Source: Chloroflexota bacterium (GTDB lineage: Bacteria > Chloroflexota > Limnocylindria > QHBO01). From it: 64,000 nucleotides of DNA. Below the pieces are notes generated by a model that was not told the DNA's origin, did not search any database, and was given only the letters and a program-made list of their open reading frames with translations. Both the position numbers and the translations under genes were made by a program. Where the stretch lies: the NCBI GenBank assembly GCA_025699005.1, contig JAILWI010000002.1, positions 151,403-215,402 on the forward strand. Reading direction: 5' to 3'. Shown piece by piece: positions 9,269-16,579 of the stretch (positions within the stretch are counted from its first letter, which is position 1; every line of letters begins with the position of its first letter).

Positions 9269-10618
9269 ATGCATGTCACCGTGATCGGCGCCGGGTACGT
9301 CGGTCTCGTCACCGGCGTGAGCCTTGCGCGAATCGGCGGTCATCACGTCACCCTGGTCGAGAAGAATCCACTGCGGCTGGCTGAACTACGGGACGGGATG
9401 GTCCCGTTCGAAGAGCCGGGGCTGCAGGATGCATTGACCGAGGTCCTCGACCGAGTGACGGTCGTCGAGTCCGTTGATCAGGTGGAGGAGCCAGATCTCG
9501 TTTTCGTCGCCGTCGCGACGCCAATCTCCGAGAGCGGAGAGCCAGATCTCACCCAGATCCGTGCATCGCTGCAGTCGCTGCACCGCCTTCCTGATGTCCA
9601 TGTCTGCGTGCGCAGCACGCTTCCTCCCGGCACGTCTGCGCGCCTGCCGCTGATGCTGAATCGCACGGACGGATCGCGCATCTCGACCAATCCCGAATTT
9701 CTCCGCCAAGGGTCGGCGATGGCCGACTACGCGGAACCCTCGAGAATCGTGATCGGTCGTTTTCCCGAGACGTCGGAGGATCACCTCAGCGTGCTCGAAG
9801 AACTGTTCGAGGACATCAAGGCGCCACGCCTGATTGTTGACGTCTCTTCAGCTGAATTGATCAAGAACGTCGCGAACGGGTTCTTGGCTCTCAAGCTCAG
9901 CTTCGTCAACGAGGTGGCCGGCCTTGCCGAGGAGTACGGCGTGGACGTCGATGAGGTGCTTTCAGGTATCGCGCTCGACCCGAGGATTGGATCCGCATAC
10001 ATGCGGCCAGGTCTCGGGTTCGGCGGTTCGTGTCTCCCCAAGGAACTTCAGGTTCTGTCCGCCGCCGGGCGTCGCCAAGGACTCCCAATGCATGTTGCCC
10101 GGGCGGTCTCCCAGGTAAACATCGAACAACAGGATCGGTTCTCGCGAAGCATCCTGGAAGAGCTGCCGGCCTACGGAGCTCGCGTGGGGATGCTCGGCCT
10201 GAGCTTCAAGGCGGACACGGACGACCTGCGGGGATCGCCCGCAATTCACGTCGCTCGGCGGTTGCTGGAGGCAGATCACGAAGTGCTTGCCTTCGATCCG
10301 GCGGTGCGGCCGGAGCGCGCCCGCGAGGCCGCTCCCGGAATTCAGATCGTGGACTCAGCCATGGATGTGTTTCGAGGTGCCGATGCGGTGGTCATCGCCA
10401 CCGAATGGGGCATATTCGCCGACATCGACCTCACCCAGGCCAGGGATCTCGTGCGCCGTCCGATGCTGTTTGATGGGCGCCGACTTCTCGATCCCGCCGT
10501 CGCGGTGGCAGCCGGCTTTGTGTATCACGGGATCGGGCGCCAATCCCGAGCCCCGTCGCAGCGAGATAAGCCGGCAGCCTCAGCGGTCCGACTGGCTGTC
10601 GATGGCGACGGCGAGTAG
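9269..10618 (+). CDS. ugd: UDP-glucose/GDP-mannose dehydrogenase family, Ugd type
   Basis: A 449-aa two-domain NAD-dependent 4-electron dehydrogenase. It begins VIGAGYVGLVTG (NAD-binding GXGYVG), has STNPEFLRQGSA near residue 130 and the catalytic-cysteine motif GFGGSCLPK near residue 252. The SCLPK form is that of UDP-glucose 6-dehydrogenases rather than the GGHCIP form of UDP-HexNAc dehydrogenases, so UDP-glucuronate is the likely product. ATG 9269 is chosen because it starts the Rossmann strand and follows a -10 hexamer by 7 nt. Its 3' end overlaps the convergent paralogue gene by 39 bp. The C-terminal 25 residues are polar and look non-conserved. Confidence 0.88.
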   Translation: MHVTVIGAGYVGLVTGVSLARIGGHHVTLVEKNPLRLAELRDGMVPFEEPGLQDALTEVLDRVTVVESVDQVEEPDLVFVAVATPISESGEPDLTQIRASLQSLHRLPDVHVCVRSTLPPGTSARLPLMLNRTDGSRISTNPEFLRQGSAMADYAEPSRIVIGRFPETSEDHLSVLEELFEDIKAPRLIVDVSSAELIKNVANGFLALKLSFVNEVAGLAEEYGVDVDEVLSGIALDPRIGSAYMRPGLGFGGSCLPKELQVLSAAGRRQGLPMHVARAVSQVNIEQQDRFSRSILEELPAYGARVGMLGLSFKADTDDLRGSPAIHVARRLLEADHEVLAFDPAVRPERAREAAPGIQIVDSAMDVFRGADAVVIATEWGIFADIDLTQARDLVRRPMLFDGRRLLDPAVAVAAGFVYHGIGRQSRAPSQRDKPAASAVRLAVDGDGE

Positions 10619-11680
10619 CGCGTAGGCGGTCAGGTCAGGCCGTCCGACGCTGCTCCCGAGCGCCACTCGCAGATCCGCATCGTATCCGGGTCCGCCCCAG
10701 GTCCCGGTGAACGCATCCGCGGCACCGATGCCGGCCGTCCAGTGGGCGCTGACGCGCCGCCGGCGCAGGTCCGCAGTCATTTCGACATCGTCCGGCCAGA
10801 CGGCAACTCCGGTGCCATGCCGAAACTGCTCGATGGAGTCGATGGCTTGCCGGCGGGTCCACGGCGGAGCGAATCCAGCATCGCGGGCCCGTTCTCCGCC
10901 CCAGAGGACGTTCACGTGCTGGCGCAGATCACTCGGCGTGGCGCGATCCGCCTGGTATGGCCATCTCATCGCGGGCCCCATCTCCGCGAGCTCGGCGAAC
11001 GTGTCAGCTACGCGCGACTCCAGCAGCCTCCGCTCGGCGGATTCAAACGCTTCGGGGTATTCGGCGAGCATGCGAGCGGTCACCCCGGCCATCATGGCCG
11101 AGCCGCTCGGAACGTGGAAAGCATCGTGTTCGGCGAGCGAGAACCAGAAGAACCCGCCCGCGTCGGTCGATGACCATGCCGACTCTGCCCAATGCTTGAC
11201 TATCGCCGCGCTCATTGCGATCTCGGGTCCGCTGATCCCCGCATCCAGCAGCCCGTCGAGTGCCAATGCGGTGCTCAGCGCGAAGGGGGTTCCGGACGGC
11301 GTCACCGTCCCGTCGCCGAAAGCGTCGAGCTCGTATGGCACGCCCCACCCGCCGAGCCGGGCGTTGCCGAGCAGCCATCGTTTCGCTTCTCTCGCCTCGG
11401 CGTCGTCTCCCGCGGCGACTGCGGCGGAAAGGACGAGCCCGAACGTCGACGCGTTCAGGCTCGCGGGATCCTCGTCTGGAACGCTCGACGGCGGCAGGAT
11501 GGTCTCGAGAATTGAAGAGTACGACAGGGCCGGGGCTGCCGCGTTGGCGGCAAACGCGCCAAGCGCGACGGAGCCAAGAACAATGATCGTCAAGCCGAGG
11601 AGCATCGGTGTTCGCTGCTGCACCAGCAATCCGTCGGGCGGGTCCACGCTCCGCGACTGCCCAGGTGATGTGCTGTCCAC
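10580..11680 (-). CDS. Membrane-anchored or exported protein of unknown function, paralogue A
   Basis: A 366-aa protein. Residues 1-25 are polar, 26-50 form one hydrophobic helix (signal anchor or long signal peptide), and the rest is a helix-rich domain. It shares long collinear stretches with the divergently transcribed 11782-12774 product: LSAAVAAGD, GGWG, FGDG, GTPFA, SAMMAGVTAR, HV-LWG-ERARDAGFA and PWTR. Alternating helices with Trp/Gly loops suggest an alpha/alpha-toroid like those of six-hairpin glycosidases, lyases or epimerases, but no catalytic motif is recognised. GTG 11680 follows TAGACT by 7 nt, which fixes the start. Position beside the polysaccharide cluster suggests action on its product; this is inference. 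Confidence 0.8.
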   Translation of the reverse strand: MDSTSPGQSRSVDPPDGLLVQQRTPMLLGLTIIVLGSVALGAFAANAAAPALSYSSILETILPPSSVPDEDPASLNASTFGLVLSAAVAAGDDAEAREAKRWLLGNARLGGWGVPYELDAFGDGTVTPSGTPFALSTALALDGLLDAGISGPEIAMSAAIVKHWAESAWSSTDAGGFFWFSLAEHDAFHVPSGSAMMAGVTARMLAEYPEAFESAERRLLESRVADTFAELAEMGPAMRWPYQADRATPSDLRQHVNVLWGGERARDAGFAPPWTRRQAIDSIEQFRHGTGVAVWPDDVEMTADLRRRRVSAHWTAGIGAADAFTGTWGGPGYDADLRVALGSSVGRPDLTAYALLAVAIDSQSDR

Positions 11681-11687
11681 CTGACGT

Positions 11688-11693
11688 AGTCTA
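11688..11693 (-). promoter_or_regulatory. -10 element TAGACT for leaderless paralogue A mRNA
   Basis: On the minus strand TAGACT is followed by 7 nt and GTG 11680. It is identical in sequence and spacing to the element before the Fur-family gene at 29321. Confidence 0.6.
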
Positions 11694-11781
11694 TCGATGC
11701 CGTCGTCGGACCACCCTAACGTTCGTCTCTGACGGCCGGCGATGCGCCGTACGCTCTCGCTGCATCTGAGAAAACCCAGGG

Positions 11782-12774
11782 TTGAAGATCATCTCGTCGC
11801 GTTTCCTTTCGATGGCTGTCGTCGTGCTCCTGAGCGGGGAGTCTGGCTCCCTGCCGCCGTACTACGTGCTGCGAGAGGAGCTCACAGCCGGAGCCGCTTC
11901 TGACCCGTTGTTCGGAGAAGAGGCGCACGAGTACGCCATGACGCACGCCCTCCTGCTGTCGGCCGCCGTGGCTGCCGGTGACCACGACACGGCGGCGAGG
12001 TCGCAGGCCTGGCTCTCAGCCGACGCCGTGGCGGGGGGTTGGGGGATGGCCTGGACCTGGGATCCGTTCGGGGACGGGTCGCTCACCGAGGCAGGAACGC
12101 CATTCGCCATCACCACCGCGCTTGCCATCGAGGCCATGCTCGATGCAGACGTGGCTGGCCGCCGGGAGGCCTCGTCTGCCCTGCAATGGGCCGAGACCGC
12201 CTGGACCGACGGCTTCTACTGGTACTCGCTCGCGCCGCAGGATGCCATCGACACTCCAAATGTGAGTGCCATGATGGCTGGGGTAACCGCGCGCCTGTTG
12301 GACCGGCATCCTGAGCTGTTCACCGAACAGGAGCGAGATCTTCTGACGGACAGAATCACGGCATCATTCGCTCATCTCGCCGCCGCGGCGACTGACGGGC
12401 TGCGGTGGTCTTACTCCGCGGCGCACGATGTTCCGAACGATCTCAGCCACCACGTCTACATCCTGTGGGGGGCCGAGCGGGCGCGGGATGCTGGTTTCGC
12501 CGTGCCGTGGACGCGTGACGAGGCGATCGCGTCGCTCGAAGCGTACGACGGCGTCTATCCTCGCGACGCGATCCTGACCGAGGCGATGGCAGCTCGGACC
12601 GGCTCGGCCTGGGAGATCTCGGGTGCGGGAATGGCCCTTGCGTTCGCTGCCGAGTGGGGAGGCCCGGTGGCGGAGTGGCGCCAGCGGACGATGAGCGCGC
12701 TCGATCTCGCACCGCACGTGCCGCGCTTCGTGGCCCACGCGGCGCTCGGCCTTTCGCTCGCTGACCGATACTGA
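11782..12774 (+). CDS. Exported protein of unknown function, paralogue B
   Basis: A 330-aa protein with a short signal peptide (MKIISSRFLS followed by a hydrophobic run to about residue 23) and no other membrane segment, so it is probably released or periplasmic-side. The remainder matches paralogue A over its whole length, including FGDGSLTEAGTPFA, WYSLAPQDA, SAMMAGVTARLL, HVYILWGAERARDAGFA and PWTRDEAI. TTG 11782 is preferred because it gives a basic n-region; ATG 11812 would remove it. Only 7 bp separate its stop from serA, so they may be co-transcribed. The function is not recognised; an all-helical carbohydrate-active fold is the best guess. Confidence 0.8.
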   Translation: MKIISSRFLSMAVVVLLSGESGSLPPYYVLREELTAGAASDPLFGEEAHEYAMTHALLLSAAVAAGDHDTAARSQAWLSADAVAGGWGMAWTWDPFGDGSLTEAGTPFAITTALAIEAMLDADVAGRREASSALQWAETAWTDGFYWYSLAPQDAIDTPNVSAMMAGVTARLLDRHPELFTEQERDLLTDRITASFAHLAAAATDGLRWSYSAAHDVPNDLSHHVYILWGAERARDAGFAVPWTRDEAIASLEAYDGVYPRDAILTEAMAARTGSAWEISGAGMALAFAAEWGGPVAEWRQRTMSALDLAPHVPRFVAHAALGLSLADRY

Positions 12775-12781
12775 GCAGGAA

Positions 12782-14380
12782 ATGGCACGCATCCTCGTCG
12801 TCGAGCCGGTCTCCCAGCCGGGCATCGACATCCTTGCGGCGGCACACGAGACGGAGGTGCGCACCGGTCTTCAGCGCGACGAGTTGTTGCACTGCATGTC
12901 GCACGGGGATGGGTGGGACGCGCTCATCGTCCGCTCTCAGACGCGCGTTGACGCCGAGCTGCTGAAAGCGGCTGCGCCCCGCCTGAGCGTGGTCGGCGTC
13001 GCGAGCGTGGGGATCGACCGGATCGACGTCGAGGCGGCAACCCGTGCCGGGGTGATGATCGTCAACGCCCCGACCGGCAACACCATCGCCGCCGCCGAGC
13101 ACACCATGGCCATGATGCTCGCCCTGGTGCGACACATCCCGGAGGCCGATGCCTCGATCCGGCGCGGTGAGTGGGAGCGGACTCGACTCACCGGGACGGA
13201 ACTCCGGGGAAAGACGCTCGGCATCGTCGGCCTCGGCAAGATCGGCAAGGCGGTGGCCCGAAGAGCCATCGGGTTCGAGATGCGGGTGATCGCAAGCGAC
13301 CCCTACCTCACCGATGAGCAGGTGTCAGAGGCCGGTGCCCGGCTCGTTGGCCTGCCGGAGCTTCTCTTGCGGTCTGACGTCCTTACCGTCCACACCCCCC
13401 TGTCAGCACAGACAAGTGGGCTGCTCGGGCGTGCTCAGCTCGAGGCGACCAAGCCAGGCGCCTACGTGCTGAACGTCGCGCGGGGCGGCATCGTCGACGA
13501 GGCGGCCTTGGCTGATGTGCTTCGCTCCGGCCACATCGCAGGAGCCGCCGTGGATGTGTACAGCGCAGAGCCGATGGTCGCGGACAACCCCCTGATCGGC
13601 GCTCCGAACCTGATCCTCACGCCGCATCTCGGTGCGTCGACCACCGAGGCCCAGGACCGCGTGGGAACCGAGATGGCGGAGCAGGTGCTCATGGCACTCT
13701 CGGGCGTGACGCCGCCCCACGCCGTCAACGCGCCCGCGCTCGCCCCGGAGACCGGTCCCAAGGTTCGGCCCTACGTCGAGCTCGGACGCCGGCTGGCGAT
13801 CCTGGCGCGGCAGCTGGCGCCGGACGCATTCGACACCCTGTCGCTGACGTACGCCGGCGAGCTCGCGGCCGGCGACTGCGCGCCGATCCGAACGGCGGCC
13901 ATCGCCGGCATCCTCGAGGCGGTGACCGATCAGCGGGTCAACGCGGTGAACGCCGATCTCGTGGCTCGCGAGCGGGGCATGACCATACGAGAGGAGCGCA
14001 CCGGCTCGTCCGAGCCCTGGGCATCGCTGGTGCAGCTGAGCGTCGGAACGTCGGATGCGGCGCCGATCCTCACGCTCGCGGGGTCGACCGCCCATGGCCG
14101 GCCGCATCTCGCCGGGCTTGGGGGATTCGCGATCGATGCCGAGCTCACCGGACACATGCTCGTCACGCGTCATCACGATCGGCCCGGGGTCGTCGGCTCG
14201 GTGGGCACGCTCCTGGCTGACGCCGGCATCAACATCAGCTCACTCGAGCTGTCCCGCATGTCGGAGCACGGCGAGGCGATGATGTTCGTCTCGGTCGATG
14301 AGCCTGTGGACGAGCCGATCCTCGATCGCATCCGCGCGACGGACGGGATGGTCGAGGCGCGCGTCGTCGAGCTTCCGTGA
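12782..14380 (+). CDS. serA: D-3-phosphoglycerate dehydrogenase, long form with ASB and ACT domains
   Basis: At 532 aa this is the usual length for type I SerA. It catalyses the NAD-dependent oxidation of 3-phosphoglycerate, the first committed step of serine biosynthesis. Catalytic Arg is in NVARGGIVDE (about residue 235), Glu in SAEP (about 261) and His in TPHLGAST (about 281); the NAD loop is GLGKIGK (about 147). The allosteric substrate-binding domain (about 320-450) and a C-terminal ACT domain (about 455-532, with HHDRPGVVGSVGTLL) suggest serine feedback. AGGAA immediately precedes ATG 12782. Confidence 0.97.
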   Translation: MARILVVEPVSQPGIDILAAAHETEVRTGLQRDELLHCMSHGDGWDALIVRSQTRVDAELLKAAAPRLSVVGVASVGIDRIDVEAATRAGVMIVNAPTGNTIAAAEHTMAMMLALVRHIPEADASIRRGEWERTRLTGTELRGKTLGIVGLGKIGKAVARRAIGFEMRVIASDPYLTDEQVSEAGARLVGLPELLLRSDVLTVHTPLSAQTSGLLGRAQLEATKPGAYVLNVARGGIVDEAALADVLRSGHIAGAAVDVYSAEPMVADNPLIGAPNLILTPHLGASTTEAQDRVGTEMAEQVLMALSGVTPPHAVNAPALAPETGPKVRPYVELGRRLAILARQLAPDAFDTLSLTYAGELAAGDCAPIRTAAIAGILEAVTDQRVNAVNADLVARERGMTIREERTGSSEPWASLVQLSVGTSDAAPILTLAGSTAHGRPHLAGLGGFAIDAELTGHMLVTRHHDRPGVVGSVGTLLADAGINISSLELSRMSEHGEAMMFVSVDEPVDEPILDRIRATDGMVEARVVELP

Positions 14381-14381
14381 C

Positions 14382-14406
14382 GCGAGGACAGCCCTCTCGT
14401 CCTCGC
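14382..14406 (+). terminator. Hairpin terminator after serA
   Basis: GCGAGGAC (14382-14389) pairs perfectly with GTCCTCGC (14399-14406) around a 9-nt loop, starting 2 nt after the serA stop. No U-tract follows, as is common in GC-rich genomes. Confidence 0.6.
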
Positions 14407-14615
14407 TGACGGCCGTGGCCGACCACCGAGTTGTGACGGTGTGTGGATAACTCGCCGTCCGCCACGTGATTCCGTGGACAAAGGGGCTTGATCGCTCCGG
14501 CAGATGCCGGGCATGATGAGGTCGTCCCGAAGGGGCAGTTGGCCGGTCCGAGATCACATCAACGATCGCCGCGGTTCCTTCGGGACACTTCGTGTCCGCC
14601 GTTCCTGCCGGCGCG
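14407..14615. other. Non-coding spacer between serA and tRNA-Pro
   Basis: No coding frame with plausible start and composition is seen on either strand. One further small hairpin, GGACAC-TTC-GTGTCC (14583-14597), lies upstream of the tRNA promoter. Confidence 0.5.
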
Positions 14616-14645
14616 TTGGACCCTCCACGGTCCGCCTGCTAGGAT
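14616..14645 (+). promoter_or_regulatory. tRNA-Pro promoter
   Basis: TTGGAC (14616-14621) and TAGGAT (14640-14645) are separated by 18 bp. The -10 ends 13 nt before the mature tRNA 5' end, which allows initiation about 7 nt downstream and a short leader. Confidence 0.7.
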
Positions 14646-14658
14646 GCGATTCTTCGGT

Positions 14659-14734
14659 CGGGGCGTGGCGCAGTAGGTAGCGCGCGTCGTTCGGGACGAC
14701 GAGGTCGGAGGTTCGAGTCCTCTCGCCCCGACCA
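14659..14734 (+). tRNA. tRNA-Pro (anticodon CGG)
   Basis: The 7-bp acceptor stem CGGGGCG/CGCCCCG, T-arm with GTTCGAGTC, and anticodon stem CGTCG/CGACG closing the loop TTCGGGA (anticodon CGG, reading CCG) form a complete cloverleaf. The discriminator A is 14731 and the CCA end (14732-14734) is encoded. The variable loop is short (class I). Confidence 0.95.
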
Positions 14735-14784
14735 GATTCCATGGTTCCCCTCGGCTCCTTCGAGCTGCCCGCGTGGGCCGGTCC

Positions 14785-15582
14785 CTAGAACTCGACGCGC
14801 AGCGCCGGAAACCCGTCGAGCAGGTCCTTCGCGACCACCTGGTAGATCTCGTGCTCGTCGGGGATGCCCCGCAGCCGATACGTCCCGAGGTGGCGCAGCT
14901 CGACCGTCGCGTCGTCCCCGAGCGCGGCGCGGGCCGTCCGCGAGACGAGGATCTGGCCGCCGTGTCCACACGAGCAGAGGCGGGCCGCCGCGTTGACCGA
15001 GATGCCCTGGTAGCCGCCGGCGGTTCGCGTCGGACGTCCGGTGTGGAGGCCCATGCGGACTCGGACCGGCGCCGCATCCGGCCACGCATATAGTCCGAAG
15101 GCCCGCTGCATGGCGATGGCCGCCGCCAGGGCATCGGCCGCCGATTCGAACACGGCGAAGAACTCGTCGGCGCGAGCGTCCACCTCGAAGCCGTTCGCCT
15201 TTCGGATGGCGGTGCGCTCGATGCGCCGGACCGTATTCAGCAGCGGACCGTAGCCATCACCGAGGCGAGAGGTCAGCTCGGTCGAGTTCTCGACATCGGC
15301 GAACAGGAGCGTCAGCTGGCCGAAGGGCAGCTTCGGCCTGAGCTGGCCCTCGATGAACCCGACGGGCACGATCCCGTGCTTCCTCGCGGCCTTGAGCAGC
15401 CGCGTCCTGGCTCGATCGCGCGCCTCCTCGTCCTCGAAGACGACGCGATTGAAGCGAGCCAGCGCGTTGCGGACGTGCGCCTCGTCGTGGATCGGAAGCA
15501 GGCGCCGCCGTCTCTCGGAGTCGATGTAGGCGAAGGCGGAATCGGGCAGCTTGGCCCGCTCCTTCGCGCCGATCGCGGCCAT
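14785..15582 (-). CDS. Class III adenylate/guanylate cyclase domain protein
   Basis: A 265-aa soluble protein. An N-terminal conserved segment of about 75 residues (with RRRLLPIHDEAHVRNALARF) precedes a class III cyclase homology domain: FADVENSTEL carries the first metal-binding Asp, the second lies in ARADEFFAVF, and QGISVNAAARLCS matches the family's dimer/transition-state segment. The usual Gly before the second Asp is Ala here. ATG 15582 begins the conserved N-terminal segment; longer readings enter the neighbouring gene. It might make cAMP, or act as a degenerate sensor; activity is not certain from sequence. It stands alone, 34 bp after the LLM gene in the same direction. Confidence 0.82.
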   Translation of the reverse strand: MAAIGAKERAKLPDSAFAYIDSERRRRLLPIHDEAHVRNALARFNRVVFEDEEARDRARTRLLKAARKHGIVPVGFIEGQLRPKLPFGQLTLLFADVENSTELTSRLGDGYGPLLNTVRRIERTAIRKANGFEVDARADEFFAVFESAADALAAAIAMQRAFGLYAWPDAAPVRVRMGLHTGRPTRTAGGYQGISVNAAARLCSCGHGGQILVSRTARAALGDDATVELRHLGTYRLRGIPDEHEIYQVVAKDLLDGFPALRVEF

Positions 15583-15616
15583 GGTCGGCCCATGATCGCA
15601 GACAGCGACCGCGGCT

Positions 15617-16579
15617 TCAGCGGAGGCGGGGGAGTACCTCGCGTCCGAACGTCTCCACGAACCGCTCCTGCTCCGGGCCCACCTCGTGAAGGTAGAGCCC
15701 GCTGAACCCGCGATCCAGCTCTCGCTGCAGCCAGTCGACATGCTGCCCAAGGTCTGCGGAGATTCGCACCGCGGCGTCGATGTCGTCCGGCGTCACGTGC
15801 GTCGACGCCTCCCGGATCTGCGCGGGGTGTGACAGGTCGGTCATGACGCTGTTCGGCAGGCAGTTCTGGCCCCACTGCGCGAAGGCAGCCTCGCGCGCCT
15901 CGGCCTCGTCCGGGGCATAGGCCAGGTGGACCTGGAGGAACATCGGCTTGTCCGCGCCACCGTTCGACCGGAACGCCTTCACGATCTCGTCGAGCGTCTC
16001 GTCCGCCTGGACCACGGTGATGAGCGCATCGGCCCATCCGGCGACCCAGCCCGCCGTCTCCGGGGTGACGGCCGCCCCGACGAGCATCGGAGCATGCTCG
16101 GGCCGCGTCCACAGCCGAGCCTCCGAAACCGTCACGTGGCCGTCGTGCGAGACGGTCTCGCCGGCCCACAGCCGGCGCATGACGTCGGCGCTCTCGCGGA
16201 GCCGCTCGTTGCGCTCGGGCTTCGATGGCCAGCGCTCGCCGGTGATGTGCTCGTTGAGGAGCTGGCCGGAGCCGACCGCGATCCAGAAACGCTCCGGGAA
16301 CATGACGTTGAGGGTGGCCGTGGCCTGGGCGATGATCGCCGGGTGATAGCGCTGCCCCGGGGCGTTCACCACCCCGAACGGCAGCGAGGTTGCCTGGAGC
16401 GCCGCCCCGAGCCATGACCATGCGAAGCCCGACTCTCCCTGGTCCTCCGACCATGGCGCCCAGTGGTCGGAGCACATGGCCGCGTCGAAGCCGGCGGCCT
16501 CCGCCGCCTGCACCAGCCGCAAAAGCCGATCCGGCCGGAACTGCTCGTGGCTGGCATGGAAGCCGATGATCGGCGCCAT
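15617..16579 (-). CDS. LLM-class flavin-dependent oxidoreductase (TIGR03885-like)
   Basis: A 320-aa luciferase-like TIM-barrel flavoenzyme. GFHASHEQFRPDRLLRLVQ, CSDHWAPWSEDQGESGFAWSW (split over residues 35-56) and VGSGQLLNEHITG are typical of the subfamily described as probable non-F420 flavinoid oxidoreductases. ATG 16579 shares one base with the stop of the GH13 gene (TGATG), so the pair is co-translated. The pairing with a TreS-like enzyme suggests a sugar- or stress-related role, but the substrate is unknown. Confidence 0.85.
   Translation of the reverse strand: MAPIIGFHASHEQFRPDRLLRLVQAAEAAGFDAAMCSDHWAPWSEDQGESGFAWSWLGAALQATSLPFGVVNAPGQRYHPAIIAQATATLNVMFPERFWIAVGSGQLLNEHITGERWPSKPERNERLRESADVMRRLWAGETVSHDGHVTVSEARLWTRPEHAPMLVGAAVTPETAGWVAGWADALITVVQADETLDEIVKAFRSNGGADKPMFLQVHLAYAPDEAEAREAAFAQWGQNCLPNSVMTDLSHPAQIREASTHVTPDDIDAAVRISADLGQHVDWLQRELDRGFSGLYLHEVGPEQERFVETFGREVLPRLR

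Noticed and set aside
9269-10618. WbpA (UDP-GlcNAc 6-dehydrogenase) completing the WbpA-B-E-D pathway
   Set aside because: The active-site motif is GFGGSCLPK of Ugd-type enzymes rather than GGHCIP, so the call was kept to Ugd.
14554-15085. Minus-strand frames across the tRNA-Pro with GERTRTSDLVV- and GREDSNLRP-like peptides
   Set aside because: These are the well-known false translations of the antisense strand of a tRNA gene; the cloverleaf at 14659-14734 explains them.
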